Positions 1 to 9,249 of a stretch of 64,000 bases of DNA are shown in pieces. The notes below the pieces were generated by a model. The model ran no database searches. It was given only the letters and a program-made list of their open reading frames with translations, and had not been told where the DNA came from. The DNA is from Serratia odorifera (lineage in GTDB: Bacteria; Pseudomonadota; Gammaproteobacteria; Enterobacterales; Enterobacteriaceae), in assembly GCF_900635445.1 (NCBI RefSeq), contig NZ_LR134117.1, forward strand, positions 4,278,001 through 4,342,000. Direction: 5' to 3'. The translations under genes and the position numbers were made by a program. How positions within the stretch are numbered: position 1 is the stretch's first letter; every line of letters begins with the position of its first letter.

Positions 1-607
1 ATGCCAGATCGGAGCGCACCATGCGTTGCACGCCGGCGGATAGCGCCACGCCGCGGTGATCGTAGCCCTGATGCACGCGATAGGAAATGGCGCGGTCATT
101 GAACAGCGATGCGAACACGTGTTTGATGGCAATCATCACGGCATCGATGCCTTGCACGTTCAGGAAGGTTTCCTGCTGGCCGGCAAACGACGCATCGGGC
201 ATGTCCTCGGCGGTGGCGGAAGAGCGCACGGCAAAGGAGGCTTCCGGTTCGCCATCGGCCAATTGCTGATAAGCCAGGGTGATTTCGCGCTCGAACTCCG
301 CATGGAACGGGGTATCGATAACCCATTGGCGAATCTGCGCGCCGGCCTTGGCCAGTTGGGTGACGTCATCAACGTCAGTTTGATCCAGTAACTGATAAAT
401 GCGCTGGTTGACACCGCTTTGTTCGAGGAAATCGTTAAACGCCTGGGCAGTAGTGGCAAAGCCATTTGGCACGGCCACGCCCAGATCGGACAGATTGGTG
501 ATCATTTCACCGAGCGATGCATTTTTGCCGCCAACACGGTCAACGTCGTGCATGCCAAGCTGGTTGTACCAAAGCACATTACGCAAGTCTGGGCCATTAT
601 TGGACAT
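1..607 (-). CDS. ppsA: Phosphoenolpyruvate synthase, N-terminal part (cut by window edge)
   Basis: PEP synthase converts pyruvate, ATP and water to PEP, AMP and phosphate, the first step of gluconeogenesis from three-carbon acids. Only the first 202 or so residues are inside the window. They show the typical start (MSNNGPDLRNVLWYNQLG), the nucleotide-binding region (VGGKNASLGEM) and the conserved SFAVRSSATAEDMPDASFAG segment of the PEP-utilising family. The ATG at 605-607 follows an AAGGA ribosome site. The gene is divergent from ppsR, which encodes its regulator, with 545 bases between them. Identity is certain; the swivelling phosphohistidine domain lies outside the window. Confidence 0.97.
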   Translation of the reverse strand, partial: MSNNGPDLRNVLWYNQLGMHDVDRVGGKNASLGEMITNLSDLGVAVPNGFATTAQAFNDFLEQSGVNQRIYQLLDQTDVDDVTQLAKAGAQIRQWVIDTPFHAEFEREITLAYQQLADGEPEASFAVRSSATAEDMPDASFAGQQETFLNVQGIDAVMIAIKHVFASLFNDRAISYRVHQGYDHRGVALSAGVQRMVRSDLA

Positions 608-1152
608 CGAGACAATCCTTATTGCTATCAGTAGGGTATAGACGGATTTAATTCAATTGCGTTGTTCGCCCTTATTTGGGGCCGAACCAGACTAGCACAA
701 TCATCCATAAGAAATGGAAAGGTGAATCGATCAACCCGATGAAGAAAATGGATTTTAAGAGAATTACCTAAACGGTCTTTTTGCCGCAGAAACCGGTCTC
801 TGGCGCGCTAAAACACGTAAATTCAACAAATTACGTATATTTTCAATTCTTATTTAACAGCAAGGCGAATTGCCAGCCTTCTGTTGAAATTATCATCGAT
901 ATACAGCTCAATCGACCGAGAATAATTGGCTATCGCTTTTTATAAAAATCAAAATTCAATTTCAAAAAACAAAATTGCCGGAATGTTCTTATTTTTGCGC
1001 TTTTCGGTTGGCTAACCACTGTGGAATCCGTTGGCATCACAGTTTTTTTGCTAGCCTCTTTACCGCCGAATACTCTGGAGCCCATTATGTTTGAACGACA
1101 GGCCATCGCCTTGCCGCAGCAGGAAACGTATTTTTCAGTTAAGGAGTCACGG
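608..1152. other. Divergent ppsA-ppsR intergenic region
   Basis: This 545-base AT-rich stretch separates the divergent ppsA and ppsR genes and holds no convincing gene. It contains a Cra-like operator (721-736) and must carry both promoters. An in-frame ATG at 1087 with a GGAG sequence just upstream is a possible earlier start for ppsR. It would add 22 residues (MFERQAIALPQQ...) that are absent from the E. coli protein. Confidence 0.7.
721..736. promoter_or_regulatory. Candidate Cra (FruR) operator upstream of ppsA
   Basis: GGTGAATCGATCAACC fits the Cra consensus (RSTGAAWSGNT core) and has a near-palindromic centre TGAATCGATCA. It lies 114 bases upstream of the ppsA start. In E. coli, Cra activates ppsA from an upstream site, so the position makes sense. 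Match and position are seen; function is inferred. Confidence 0.6.
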
Positions 1153-1974
1153 GTGGAAAGAAGCGTATTTTATATTTCGGATGGCACGGCGATCACCGCC
1201 GAGGTGCTCGGCCACGCGGTACTGTCGCAATTTCCGGTCAAGGCAACCACCTTTACCCTGCCGTTTGTCGAAACCGAAGCGCGCGCGCGGGCCGTCAGCC
1301 AGCAAATCAACGAAATTTATCAACAGACCGGCGTGCGGCCACTGGTGTTTTATTCGATCATTTCGCCGGAAGTACGTAACGTCATCACCCAGAGCGAAGG
1401 ATTCTGCCAGGATATCGTGCAGGCGCTGGTCGGCCCGTTGCAGGGGGAACTGGATGTCGAACCGACACCGGTGCCCAATCGTACCCATGGGTTGACGGAA
1501 AGCAACCTGGGCAAATATGACGCGCGCATCGCGGCCATTGATTACACGCTGGCGCATGATGACGGTATTTCACTACGCAACCTCGATCAGGCGCAGGTGA
1601 TCCTGCTCGGTGTATCGCGCTGCGGCAAAACCCCTACCAGCCTCTATCTGGCCATGCAGTTTGGCATTCGTGCAGCCAACTACCCGTTTATCGCCGACGA
1701 TATGGACAATTTGCATTTACCCGCCGCGCTGAAGCCGTTTCAACATAAACTGTTCGGCCTGACGATTAACCCGGAACGACTGGCAGCCATTCGTGAAGAG
1801 CGCCGCGAAAACAGCCGTTATGCGTCGTTGCGCCAGTGTCGGATGGAAATTGCCGAAGTCGAAGCATTGTTCCGTAAAAATCAAATCCGCTATCTGAATT
1901 CCACCAACTACTCCGTCGAGGAAATTTCCACCAAAATTCTCGATATTCTCGGCATGAGCCGTCGAATGTTTTAA
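1153..1974 (+). CDS. ppsR: PEP synthase regulatory protein (kinase/pyrophosphorylase)
   Basis: PpsR inactivates PEP synthase by ADP-dependent phosphorylation of a threonine beside the catalytic histidine, and reactivates it by Pi-dependent pyrophosphorolysis (family knowledge, DUF299). The 273-residue product begins VERSVFYISDGTAITAEVLG, as in the E. coli protein, and carries the P-loop-like GVSRCGKTPTSLYLA motif. It also has the conserved REERRENSRYASLRQC segment and the typical C-terminus ILGMSRRMF. The GTG at 1153 is chosen because AAGGAG at 1141-1146 sits six bases before it and the length then matches E. coli (277 aa). A longer form from ATG 1087 has its own GGAG site and cannot be excluded. 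It is divergent from its target ppsA. Confidence 0.96.
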   Translation: MERSVFYISDGTAITAEVLGHAVLSQFPVKATTFTLPFVETEARARAVSQQINEIYQQTGVRPLVFYSIISPEVRNVITQSEGFCQDIVQALVGPLQGELDVEPTPVPNRTHGLTESNLGKYDARIAAIDYTLAHDDGISLRNLDQAQVILLGVSRCGKTPTSLYLAMQFGIRAANYPFIADDMDNLHLPAALKPFQHKLFGLTINPERLAAIREERRENSRYASLRQCRMEIAEVEALFRKNQIRYLNSTNYSVEEISTKILDILGMSRRMF

Positions 1975-2092
1975 CCCTGCTCGGCAGCAAACCGCTGCCG
2001 AACATTCCTCGCCAGCGGTATTTATCAATTTTTGTCGGTTTTGCTCAACAGTTATCGCGTTGAACGGTTGAAATCGGCCGTTTTTGCGTTAT

Positions 2093-2108
2093 TGTGATCG
2101 CCATCACT
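2093..2108. promoter_or_regulatory. CRP-like site upstream of aroH
   Basis: TGTGATCGCCATCACT matches the CRP consensus TGTGA-N6-TCACA in nine of ten half-site bases. It ends 44 bases before the aroH ATG. CRP control of aroH is not part of the usual picture (TrpR regulates it in E. coli), and no TrpR operator could be recognised here. This may be a functional site or a chance match. Confidence 0.4.
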
Positions 2109-2152
2109 TCCCGGTACTCCTGCCGCAGAGAAGAACAGTTTCAGAGATAATC

Positions 2153-3199
2153 ATGCACAAAACAGATGAATTGCGGACCGCGCGCATCGACAGCCTGGTT
2201 ACGCCGCAAGCGCTGGCGGACAAGCTGCCGATTTCACCGGCAGTGGCGGATAACGTGACGGCGTCACGAAAACGCATTGAACGGATCCTGTCAGGCGAAG
2301 ACTCGCGCCTGCTGGTGGTGATCGGCCCCTGCTCCATTCACGATCTGGATGCAGCCATGGATTACGCCAGCCGACTTAATGGACTGCGCCAACGTTATCA
2401 GCATCGGCTGGAAATCGTTATGCGCACCTATTTCGAGAAACCACGCACCGTGGTGGGCTGGAAAGGCTTGATTTCCGATCCCGATCTTGACGGCAGCTAT
2501 CAGGTCAATCGCGGCATCGAAATGGCGCGCAAACTGTTGCTCGACGTTAATCAACTCGGCCTGCCGACCGCCACCGAATTTCTTGATATGGTGATCGGGC
2601 AATATATTGCCGACCTGATCAGTTGGGGAGCCATCGGCGCACGTACTACCGAAAGCCAAATCCACCGTGAAATGGCGTCTGCGCTGTCATGCCCGGTCGG
2701 TTTCAAAAATGGTACCGACGGCAATACCCGCATTGCCATTGACGCCATCCGTGCCGCACGCGCCGGCCATATGTTCCTTTCGCCAGACAAAAACGGCCAG
2801 ATGACCATTTACCAGACCAGCGGCAACCCTTACGGCCATATCATCATGCGCGGCGGCAAAACGCCGAACTACCATGCGACGGATATCGTCGCCGCCTGTG
2901 ATAGCCTGCGCGAGTTTGACCTGCCGGAACACCTGGTGATTGATTTCAGCCATGGCAACTGCCAAAAGCTGCATCGCCGCCAACTGGACGTCGCCGAGAA
3001 TATCTGCCAGCAGATTCGCGCCGGCTCTGCCGCCGTGGTGGGCGTAATGGCGGAAAGCTTCCTGGTGGAAGGCACGCAAAAAATCGTCGCCGGCCAACCG
3101 TTGACCTACGGCCAGTCGATCACCGATCCGTGCCTGAGCTGGTCCGATAGCGAGCAACTGCTGGCAATGCTGGCCGATGCGGTCGATAGCCGCTTTTAA
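2153..3199 (+). CDS. aroH: DAHP synthase, tryptophan-sensitive type
   Basis: 3-Deoxy-7-phosphoheptulonate synthase condenses PEP and erythrose 4-phosphate, the first step of the shikimate pathway. The 348 residues equal the length of E. coli AroH and align throughout. Seen are VVIGPCSIHD, MRTYFEKPRTVVGWKGLI (active-site lysine region), GARTTESQ, FKNGTDGN, and the metal-ligand segments around IVDFSHGNCQK-like VIDFSHGNCQK and YGQSITDPC. The ATG at 2153 (MHKTDELRTARIDSLV) matches the E. coli start. A longer frame begins at 2084 but its extra 23 residues are not conserved. The order ppsA-ppsR-aroH is as in E. coli and supports aroH rather than aroF or aroG. Confidence 0.95.
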   Translation: MHKTDELRTARIDSLVTPQALADKLPISPAVADNVTASRKRIERILSGEDSRLLVVIGPCSIHDLDAAMDYASRLNGLRQRYQHRLEIVMRTYFEKPRTVVGWKGLISDPDLDGSYQVNRGIEMARKLLLDVNQLGLPTATEFLDMVIGQYIADLISWGAIGARTTESQIHREMASALSCPVGFKNGTDGNTRIAIDAIRAARAGHMFLSPDKNGQMTIYQTSGNPYGHIIMRGGKTPNYHATDIVAACDSLREFDLPEHLVIDFSHGNCQKLHRRQLDVAENICQQIRAGSAAVVGVMAESFLVEGTQKIVAGQPLTYGQSITDPCLSWSDSEQLLAMLADAVDSRF

Positions 3200-3206
3200 T
3201 CCGTCC

Positions 3207-3232
3207 TCACCGGGGTGAGCCTGCCCCGGTGA
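3207..3232 (+). terminator. Hairpin after aroH, no T-tract
   Basis: TCACCGGGG and CCCCGGTGA form a perfect nine-base stem around an eight-base loop, eight bases after the aroH stop. No run of T follows, so it may stabilise the mRNA end or act as a weak terminator. Confidence 0.45.
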
Positions 3233-3315
3233 TACGGTGTTCAATGCGCATCTATACTGGTAGTAACCGGCAAAACGCCGCCTCGCCCGAGCTACCAGGA
3301 TTTGGAGTTCCCTGC

Positions 3316-3803
3316 ATGAGCCTTTCACTGTTGAGCATCCCCCTGCACTACGCTGCAAGGCGAAGCAAAAACCCTGTCGGACTATCCGGCACGCGCCTAT
3401 CTGCTGGTCAATACCGCCAGCAAATGCGGCTTTACCCCACAATACCGTGGCCTGGAAAACCTGTGGCAATACTATCGCCAGCGCGGTTTGGTGGTGATGG
3501 GCTTCCCCTGCAATCAGTTCGGTGCGCAGGAGCCGGGCGATGCCCTGGAGATCGCCAGTTTTTGTACCATGAACTACGGCGTCAGTTTTCCACTGTTCAG
3601 CAAAAATCGAGGTTAACGGGCCAGGCGCACACCCGTTGTTCAGCGAGCTGAAGCGCCGGGCTCCTGGGCTGTTCGGCATTCAGCGCATCAAATGGAATTT
3701 CACCAAGTTTTTGCTGACCGCCGACGGCCAGCGTGTCACCCGCTTTGCGCCGATCACCAAGCCGGAAAAACTGTTCGATCGCATCGAGACCCTGCTGAAG
3801 TAA
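3316..3803 (+). pseudogene. Glutathione peroxidase family protein, two frameshifts
   Basis: Reading across two single-base shifts gives a full-length 161-residue thiol peroxidase: MSLSLLSIPC, then TTLQGEAKTLSDYPARAYL, the peroxidatic-cysteine motif NTASKCGFTPQY, FPCNQFG, and the tryptophan motif KWNFTKFLL, ending ETLLK. The family reduces peroxides with thioredoxin or glutathione. The first break is at the C5 run 3339-3343 and the second at the A5 run 3602-3606; in both, one base too many is present. Because the three pieces stay conserved, base-calling error is as likely as real decay. A second, intact paralogue (btuE) lies at 23275-23826. Confidence 0.8.
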
Positions 3804-3910
3804 CCCTATGGCGTTTGGGCGCCCCCGCGTCGTTCCACTGCCAGATGCAGTGTAAGCAAAAAGGTTCCCTCGGTAAGGAAATTTTCCTTGATGTAACCGA
3901 ATGTTCACAT

Positions 3911-3929
3911 GATAATGATTATCACTTTG
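3911..3929. promoter_or_regulatory. Fur box upstream of hemP
   Basis: GATAATGATTATCACTTTG closely matches the left and centre of the Fur consensus GATAATGATAATCATTATC. It lies 41 bases before the hemP ATG. Iron-dependent repression of the heme locus is the expected role. Confidence 0.85.
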
Positions 3930-3970
3930 ATATTAATTACCATTTGAAGTTTGTTTTTCAGGCCGAACCT

Positions 3971-4156
3971 ATGGAAAAATCGAACCAGAATCCTGCGCCA
4001 TCGGGCTCGTCAATCGCCATCCACAGCGACCTGCCGATACCCTGTTATGACAGCCAACAGCTGCTGGGCGCAGACGGCATCGCCATTATTACGCATCAAG
4101 GGCAGCGCTATCAGCTGCGCCAGACCAAAGCAGGAAAATTGATCCTGACCAAGTAA
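3971..4156 (+). CDS. hemP: Hemin uptake protein HemP
   Basis: This 61-residue protein ends in the HemP family core: a SQQLLGADGIAIITHQGQRY segment, then QLRQTKAGKLILTK. HemP/HmuP proteins accompany outer-membrane heme receptors; in several bacteria they are needed for receptor expression, but the mechanism is not settled. It is the first gene after a Fur box and 94 bases ahead of hemR, the same order as in Yersinia. The start at 3971 gives the usual small size. Confidence 0.9.
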   Translation: MEKSNQNPAPSGSSIAIHSDLPIPCYDSQQLLGADGIAIITHQGQRYQLRQTKAGKLILTK

Positions 4157-4250
4157 AAATAAAAAACCTTCCCTGCGAGCCACCCCGATCGTTTGATCCA
4201 GGCAGCCAGCAAATCTATTGATATGTTTAACAGCATACGGAGAGTTGCCC

Positions 4251-6323
4251 ATGCCTCTTATCTTTACCACCAGACTACGCTTTTCAACCTTAAGTCTGGC
4301 TGTCGCCTGTGCGCTGCCGGCGATGGCTTTCGCCAATACCCCCGCCCGCACCCACGAGGCGCCCACGAAAACGACCGTCAGTAAAGACGATACCCTCACC
4401 GTGGTCGCCACCGGTAATCAGCGCAGCAGTTTTGAAGCGCCGATGATGGTCACCGTCATTAACGGTGACAGCCCGGAAAGCCAGACCGCCTCCTCCGCCG
4501 CCGATATGCTGCGCAAGGTGCCCGGCATTACCGTCAGCGGCACTGGCCGCAGCAATGGGCAGGACGTTTCGATGCGCGGTTACGATCGGCGCGGCGTATT
4601 GATTCTGGTCGATGGTATCCGTCAGGGTACCGACACCGGTCACATCAACGGTACTTTTCTCGACCCAGGCCTGGTAAAACGGGTTGAGGTGGTACGCGGC
4701 CCGGCTGCGTTACTGTACGGCAGCGGCGCACTTGGCGGCGTAGTGTCTTATGAAACCGTCGATGCCGCCGATCTGCTGCTGCCGGGCCGTAACAGCGGCT
4801 ACCGGGTCTTCGGCAACGCCGCCAGCGGCGATCACAGCCTGGGCATGGGCGCCAGTGCCTATGGGCGAACCGACACGCTTGACGGCCTGCTGTCATTCGG
4901 CACCCGCGACGTGGGTGACTTGCGTCAGGGCAACGGTTTCGATGCGCCCAATGACGAAACCATCAGCAATCTGTTGGCCAAAGGTACCTGGCGTATCGAC
5001 GAAAACCAGTCGCTGAGCGGTAACCTGCGTTATTACAACAATCGTGCCCAGGAGCCCAAAAACCCGCAGGAGTCTGCCGCGTCCGCCAGCAATCTTATGA
5101 CCGACCGCTCTACCATTCAACGCGACGGACAACTGAGCTATCAACTGAATCCGCTCGGCCAGCACTGGCTGGATGCCGAAGCCAAGGTGTATTACTCCGA
5201 AGTGCAGATCAACGCGCATACTGGCGGCAGTGAAGATGAGGCGCGCAAGCAGACCACACGTGGCGCCAAACTGGAAAACCGCACGCGTCTGTTCGTCGAC
5301 AGCCCTGCATCCCACCTGTTCACCTATGGAACTGAAGCCTATAAGCAAGAACAAACGCCGGGTGGCGCAACCGAAAGCTTCCCACAGGCCGAGATCAAAT
5401 TTGCTTCGATCTGGCTGCAGGATGAAATCACGCTGCGCGACTTGCCGGTATCGATTCTGGCCGGCACGCGTTACGACGATTATCAGGGGCAAAGTAACGG
5501 CTATGACGACGTCAACGCTGATAAATGGTCTTCGCGCGGAGCGCTCAGCATCACGCCGACCGACTGGCTGATGTTGTTCGGTTCCTATTCCCAGGCGTTC
5601 CGCGCGCCAACCATGGGCGAGATGTACAATGACTCCAAGCACTTTTCCATCCCGATGGGGCCGACCACCATTACCAACTACTGGGTGCCAAACCCAAACT
5701 TGAAACCGGAAACCAACGCCACGCAGGAATACGGTTTTGGTTTGCGCTTCGACGATCTGTTACTGGCTGATGACAATCTGCAATTCAAAGCCAGCTATTT
5801 TGATACCAAGGCCAAAGATTACATTTCCACCGGCGTCACCATGCAACTGGGACGCGGTCCAACTGGGCCATACTGCATTAGCTGCACCACCTATTCCACC
5901 AACATCGAACGCGCAAAGATCTGGGGTTGGGATGCCACTCTGAGTTACAAAACCAGAGGGTTTGGCTGGGATCTGTCCTATAACCGTACGCGCGGTAAAG
6001 ACCAGGCCACCGGCGAATGGATCGCCAGCATCAACCCCGACACCGTCACCAGCACGCTGGACCTACCGATCGCCGATACCGGCCTGTCTACCGGCTGGGT
6101 TGCCACCTTTGCCCAGCGCGCCACACAGGTGCCGAGCGGCAGCGCACAGCAGGCCGGCTATGGCGTTAATGACTTCTACCTAAGCTATAAGGGTCGTGCC
6201 GAATGGCAAGGCGTCACCACCACCGTGGTGCTGGGCAATGCCTTCGACAAAGAATACTACTCGCCACTGGGCATTCCGCAGGATGGCCGCAACGCCAAAC
6301 TGCTGGTCAGCTACCAGTGGTAA
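4251..6323 (+). CDS. hemR: TonB-dependent outer-membrane heme receptor
   Basis: HemR imports heme across the outer membrane with TonB energy. The 690-residue product has a signal peptide (LSLAVACALPAMAFA), a TonB-box-like TLTVVATG stretch near the mature N-terminus, and a plug domain (SAADMLRKVPGITVSG, VEVVRGPAALLYGSGALGG). The beta-barrel carries the heme-receptor FRAP box at residues 450-453 and the NPNL box at 481-484, and ends in an aromatic residue (VSYQW). Two cysteines in YCISC lie in a likely surface loop. The ATG at 4251 is chosen for its signal peptide; earlier in-frame codons have no ribosome site. Length matches Yersinia HemR (about 687 aa). Confidence 0.96.
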   Translation: MPLIFTTRLRFSTLSLAVACALPAMAFANTPARTHEAPTKTTVSKDDTLTVVATGNQRSSFEAPMMVTVINGDSPESQTASSAADMLRKVPGITVSGTGRSNGQDVSMRGYDRRGVLILVDGIRQGTDTGHINGTFLDPGLVKRVEVVRGPAALLYGSGALGGVVSYETVDAADLLLPGRNSGYRVFGNAASGDHSLGMGASAYGRTDTLDGLLSFGTRDVGDLRQGNGFDAPNDETISNLLAKGTWRIDENQSLSGNLRYYNNRAQEPKNPQESAASASNLMTDRSTIQRDGQLSYQLNPLGQHWLDAEAKVYYSEVQINAHTGGSEDEARKQTTRGAKLENRTRLFVDSPASHLFTYGTEAYKQEQTPGGATESFPQAEIKFASIWLQDEITLRDLPVSILAGTRYDDYQGQSNGYDDVNADKWSSRGALSITPTDWLMLFGSYSQAFRAPTMGEMYNDSKHFSIPMGPTTITNYWVPNPNLKPETNATQEYGFGLRFDDLLLADDNLQFKASYFDTKAKDYISTGVTMQLGRGPTGPYCISCTTYSTNIERAKIWGWDATLSYKTRGFGWDLSYNRTRGKDQATGEWIASINPDTVTSTLDLPIADTGLSTGWVATFAQRATQVPSGSAQQAGYGVNDFYLSYKGRAEWQGVTTTVVLGNAFDKEYYSPLGIPQDGRNAKLLVSYQW

Positions 6324-6383
6324 TCACTTGATTATTCGGCGGGCCGGCACCCGCCACTCCCCTATTACGTCAGGAGAACACGG

Positions 6384-7418
6384 ATGAATAACGCACTCTA
6401 CACCCGCTATCAGCAAGCGAAAATCGACAACCCGGGTAAATATGCCCGCGATCTGGCGCAGCTGCTCAGCGTTAGCGAAGCGGAACTGACCCATGCTCGC
6501 GTCGGCCATGATGCTCGCCGCCTGCACAGCGACGCCCGCAGTCTGCTTACCCAGTTGGAGCAGGTCGGCGTCACCAAATCGATCACCCGTAACGCCTACG
6601 CGGTGCATGAACAACTGGGACGCTATCAGCACCAGCACCTGAACGGTCACGCCGGACTGATTCTCAATCCGCGCGAACTGGATCTGCGGCTGTTCCTCAA
6701 CCAGTGGGCCAGCGCCTTCAGCCTGAGCGAAACCAATAAACGTGGCGTGCGCCACAGCATTCAATTTTTCGACCATCAGGGCGATGCCTTGCACAAGGTG
6801 TATACCACCGAAGAAACCGACCTTGCCGCCTGGATGGCGCTGGTAGAACGCCATGCCGGCGAAGACAATCCGCCACTGGCGTTGCAACCGGCGGCGACAA
6901 AAGCAGCCGACGCCACGCCGGACAACGCACAAATCGACCGCGAATGGCGCGCCATGACCGACGTGCACCAATTTTTCGCATTGCTCAACCGCCATCACCT
7001 GTCTCGCCAGCAGGCGTTTCGTGCCGTGGGCGACGACCTGGCTTATCAGGTGGATAACCAGGCGCTGGCGCAGATCCTCGCGGCGGCGCATCAGGCGCAG
7101 AATGAAATCATGATTTTTGTCGGCAACCGTGGCTGCGTGCAGATCTTCACCGGGCAAATTGAGCGTCTGATGCCGCAAGACGGCTGGATTAACGTGTTCA
7201 ACCGGCGTTTTACCCTGCATCTGATCGGCGGAGCCATTGCCGAAAGCTGGATCACGCGCAAGCCGACCAAAGACGGCATCGTCACCAGCCTGGAGCTGTT
7301 TGCCGCCGACGGTACACAGATCGCCCAGTTATATGGTCAACGCACCGAAGGTCAGCCGGAACAGACCCAATGGCGTGAGCAGATTGCCGCTCTGCGCGCC
7401 AAGGACATCGCCGCATGA
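6384..7418 (+). CDS. hemS: Cytoplasmic heme-degrading/transfer protein HemS
   Basis: HemS/ChuS/HmuS proteins bind heme in the cytoplasm and pass it on or degrade it. The 344 residues have the two-repeat architecture of the family. The proximal heme ligand is probably His195 in MTDVHQFFALL, equivalent to His196 of Yersinia HemS. The gene follows hemR by 60 bases with an AGGAG ribosome site and overlaps hemT by four bases (ATGA), so it is part of one operon. Confidence 0.95.
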   Translation: MNNALYTRYQQAKIDNPGKYARDLAQLLSVSEAELTHARVGHDARRLHSDARSLLTQLEQVGVTKSITRNAYAVHEQLGRYQHQHLNGHAGLILNPRELDLRLFLNQWASAFSLSETNKRGVRHSIQFFDHQGDALHKVYTTEETDLAAWMALVERHAGEDNPPLALQPAATKAADATPDNAQIDREWRAMTDVHQFFALLNRHHLSRQQAFRAVGDDLAYQVDNQALAQILAAAHQAQNEIMIFVGNRGCVQIFTGQIERLMPQDGWINVFNRRFTLHLIGGAIAESWITRKPTKDGIVTSLELFAADGTQIAQLYGQRTEGQPEQTQWREQIAALRAKDIAA

Positions 7419-8245
7419 AAACCTCCATCATCCAGGCGTTGGCCCTGTGCACGACGCTGCTGTCGTTTGGTGCCACCGCGACGCAGCAGCGCATTGTTTC
7501 CATCGGCGGCGACGTCAGTGAAATCGTCTATGCGCTTGGTGCCGGCGATCGGCTGGTCGCACGCGACAGCACCAGCCTGTATCCTGCCGCACTGCAACAG
7601 CTGCCGGACGTCGGCTATATGCGACAGTTGAACACCGAGGGCATTCTGGCGCTGAAACCGACGCTGGTATTGTCCAGCGAACTGGCTCAACCAACCTTGG
7701 TGTTCAAACAGCTCGAGGAAAGCAAGGTGCCGGTGGTACTCATTCCCGGTGATACCACGCTGGATGCGGTGCCGGAAAAAATCAACGCCGTCGCCACCGC
7801 GTTGAATCTCCGCGCCGAGGGGCAAAAGCTGACCGAAGGCTATCGTCAGCAACTGGCGGCGGTCAACACCCAACCGCTGCCGGTCAAGGTGATGTTCGTG
7901 ATGAGCCACGGTGGTATCACGCCGATGGCCGCCGGCCAGCAGACCGCCGCTGACGCGGTGATCCGCGCCGCCGGTCTGACCAACGCCATGCAAGGCTTTA
8001 ACCATTATCGACCGCTGTCACAAGAAGGGGTTATTGCCAGTGCGCCCGACCTGTTGTTGGTGACCACCGACGGCGTGCAATCCCTCGGTGGGTTGCAGCA
8101 ATTATGGCGTTTGCCAGGCATTGCCCTCACCCCGGCTGGCAAGCACCGTCACGTGCTGATCGTTGACGACATGGCGTTACTCGGCTTCGGCCTGCAAACA
8201 CCGGCGGCGCTGGCCAAACTGCGTCACGCGGCGGAGCAGCGGTAA
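7415..8245 (+). CDS. hemT: Periplasmic heme-binding protein
   Basis: This is the substrate-binding protein of the heme ABC importer (HmuT/HemT). The 276-residue precursor has a signal peptide (MKTSIIQALALCTTLLSFGATA) and the cluster 8 fold sequence RIVSIGGDVSEIVYALG. GYMRQL at about residues 67-72 contains the tyrosine expected to bind heme iron. It overlaps hemS by four bases and hemU by one, indicating translational coupling. Confidence 0.95.
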   Translation: MKTSIIQALALCTTLLSFGATATQQRIVSIGGDVSEIVYALGAGDRLVARDSTSLYPAALQQLPDVGYMRQLNTEGILALKPTLVLSSELAQPTLVFKQLEESKVPVVLIPGDTTLDAVPEKINAVATALNLRAEGQKLTEGYRQQLAAVNTQPLPVKVMFVMSHGGITPMAAGQQTAADAVIRAAGLTNAMQGFNHYRPLSQEGVIASAPDLLLVTTDGVQSLGGLQQLWRLPGIALTPAGKHRHVLIVDDMALLGFGLQTPAALAKLRHAAEQR

Positions 8246-9249
8246 TGCGCGCTCGGACCTCGCCATGTCTGGTGATTGGCGGTCTGTTGCTGGCGCTGAC
8301 GCTATTGGCGCTGGTCGCCGCCAATTACGGCGCCCTGACGCTGTCGTTCACTACGCTATGGCAACAGCCATTCAGCGATACCGCCTGGCACATCTGGTTC
8401 AACATCCGCCTGCCACGTGTACTGCTGGCGGTGGTGATCGGGTGTGCGCTGGCGGTGTCCGGCGCGGTGATGCAGGGGTTGTTCCGCAACCCGCTGGCGG
8501 ATCCAAGCCTGCTGGGCATCAGCAGTGGCGGCGCGCTGTGCGTGGCGTTGGCGATTATCCTGCCACTGCCCCTGCCGGTGGCCATCGCCTTGTACAGCCA
8601 GATGCTGGCGGCGTTTATCGGTAGCCTGCTGGTGTCATTATTGATCTACGGCATCAGCCGTAGCGGTCATGGCAGCCTGTCGCGTCTGCTGCTGGCGGGC
8701 ATCGCCATCAACGCGCTGTGCATGGCGGCGATTGGCGTGCTGTCTTATATCAGCAGCGATCGGCAACTGCGGCAGTTTTCGCTGTGGATGATGGGCAGTC
8801 TCAACCAGTCGCAGTGGCCAACGCTGGCGATCGCCGCGTCGTTGATTCTGCCAGCCGCGTTACTGACGCTATTGCAGGCACGGCGTCTTAATCTGTTGCA
8901 GTTAGGCGATGAAGAAGCCCATTACCTCGGGGTAAACGTTAAGCGCGTCAAACTGCAACTGCTGTTGCTCAGTGCATTATTGACCGGTGCCGCGGTGGCG
9001 GTCAGTGGGGTAATCGGTTTTATCGGTCTGGTGGTACCGCACCTGGTGCGTATGCGCCTCGGCGGCGATCACCGTTGGCTGCTGCCTGCCTCGGCTCTGG
9101 GTGGTGCCTGTCTGCTGCTGGTCAGCGACACGCTGGCGCGTACTCTGGTCGCCCCGGCGGAAATGCCGGTGGGCTTGATGACCAGCCTGATCGGCGGCCC
9201 TTATTTCTTGTGGCTGGTGATACGCCAGCGGGAGAGACTCGGTGACTAG
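8245..9249 (+). CDS. hemU: Heme ABC transporter permease
   Basis: A FecCD/BtuC-type inner-membrane permease of 334 residues with about ten predicted membrane spans. It shows the family signatures LPRVLLAVVIGCALAVSGAV, FRNPLADPSLLGISSGGALC and VSGVIGFIGLVVPHLVRM (the ATPase-coupling region). It works as a dimer with HemV to bring heme from HemT into the cytoplasm. Starts within the hemT stop codon and overlaps hemV by eight bases. Confidence 0.95.
   Translation: MRARTSPCLVIGGLLLALTLLALVAANYGALTLSFTTLWQQPFSDTAWHIWFNIRLPRVLLAVVIGCALAVSGAVMQGLFRNPLADPSLLGISSGGALCVALAIILPLPLPVAIALYSQMLAAFIGSLLVSLLIYGISRSGHGSLSRLLLAGIAINALCMAAIGVLSYISSDRQLRQFSLWMMGSLNQSQWPTLAIAASLILPAALLTLLQARRLNLLQLGDEEAHYLGVNVKRVKLQLLLLSALLTGAAVAVSGVIGFIGLVVPHLVRMRLGGDHRWLLPASALGGACLLLVSDTLARTLVAPAEMPVGLMTSLIGGPYFLWLVIRQRERLGD

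Noticed and set aside
1087..1152. Longer form of PpsR from ATG 1087
   Set aside because: GGAG precedes it, but the 22 extra residues are not in E. coli PpsR and the GTG at 1153 has a better AAGGAG site. Kept as an alternative only.
2100..2152. TrpR operator before aroH
   Set aside because: Only GTACT could be matched; the symmetric CTAGTTAACTAG-like core is missing.
2687..3679. A 330-codon minus-strand frame opposite aroH and the peroxidase
   Set aside because: Antisense to aroH, which is certain; the product has no recognisable domain and ends in the broken peroxidase gene.
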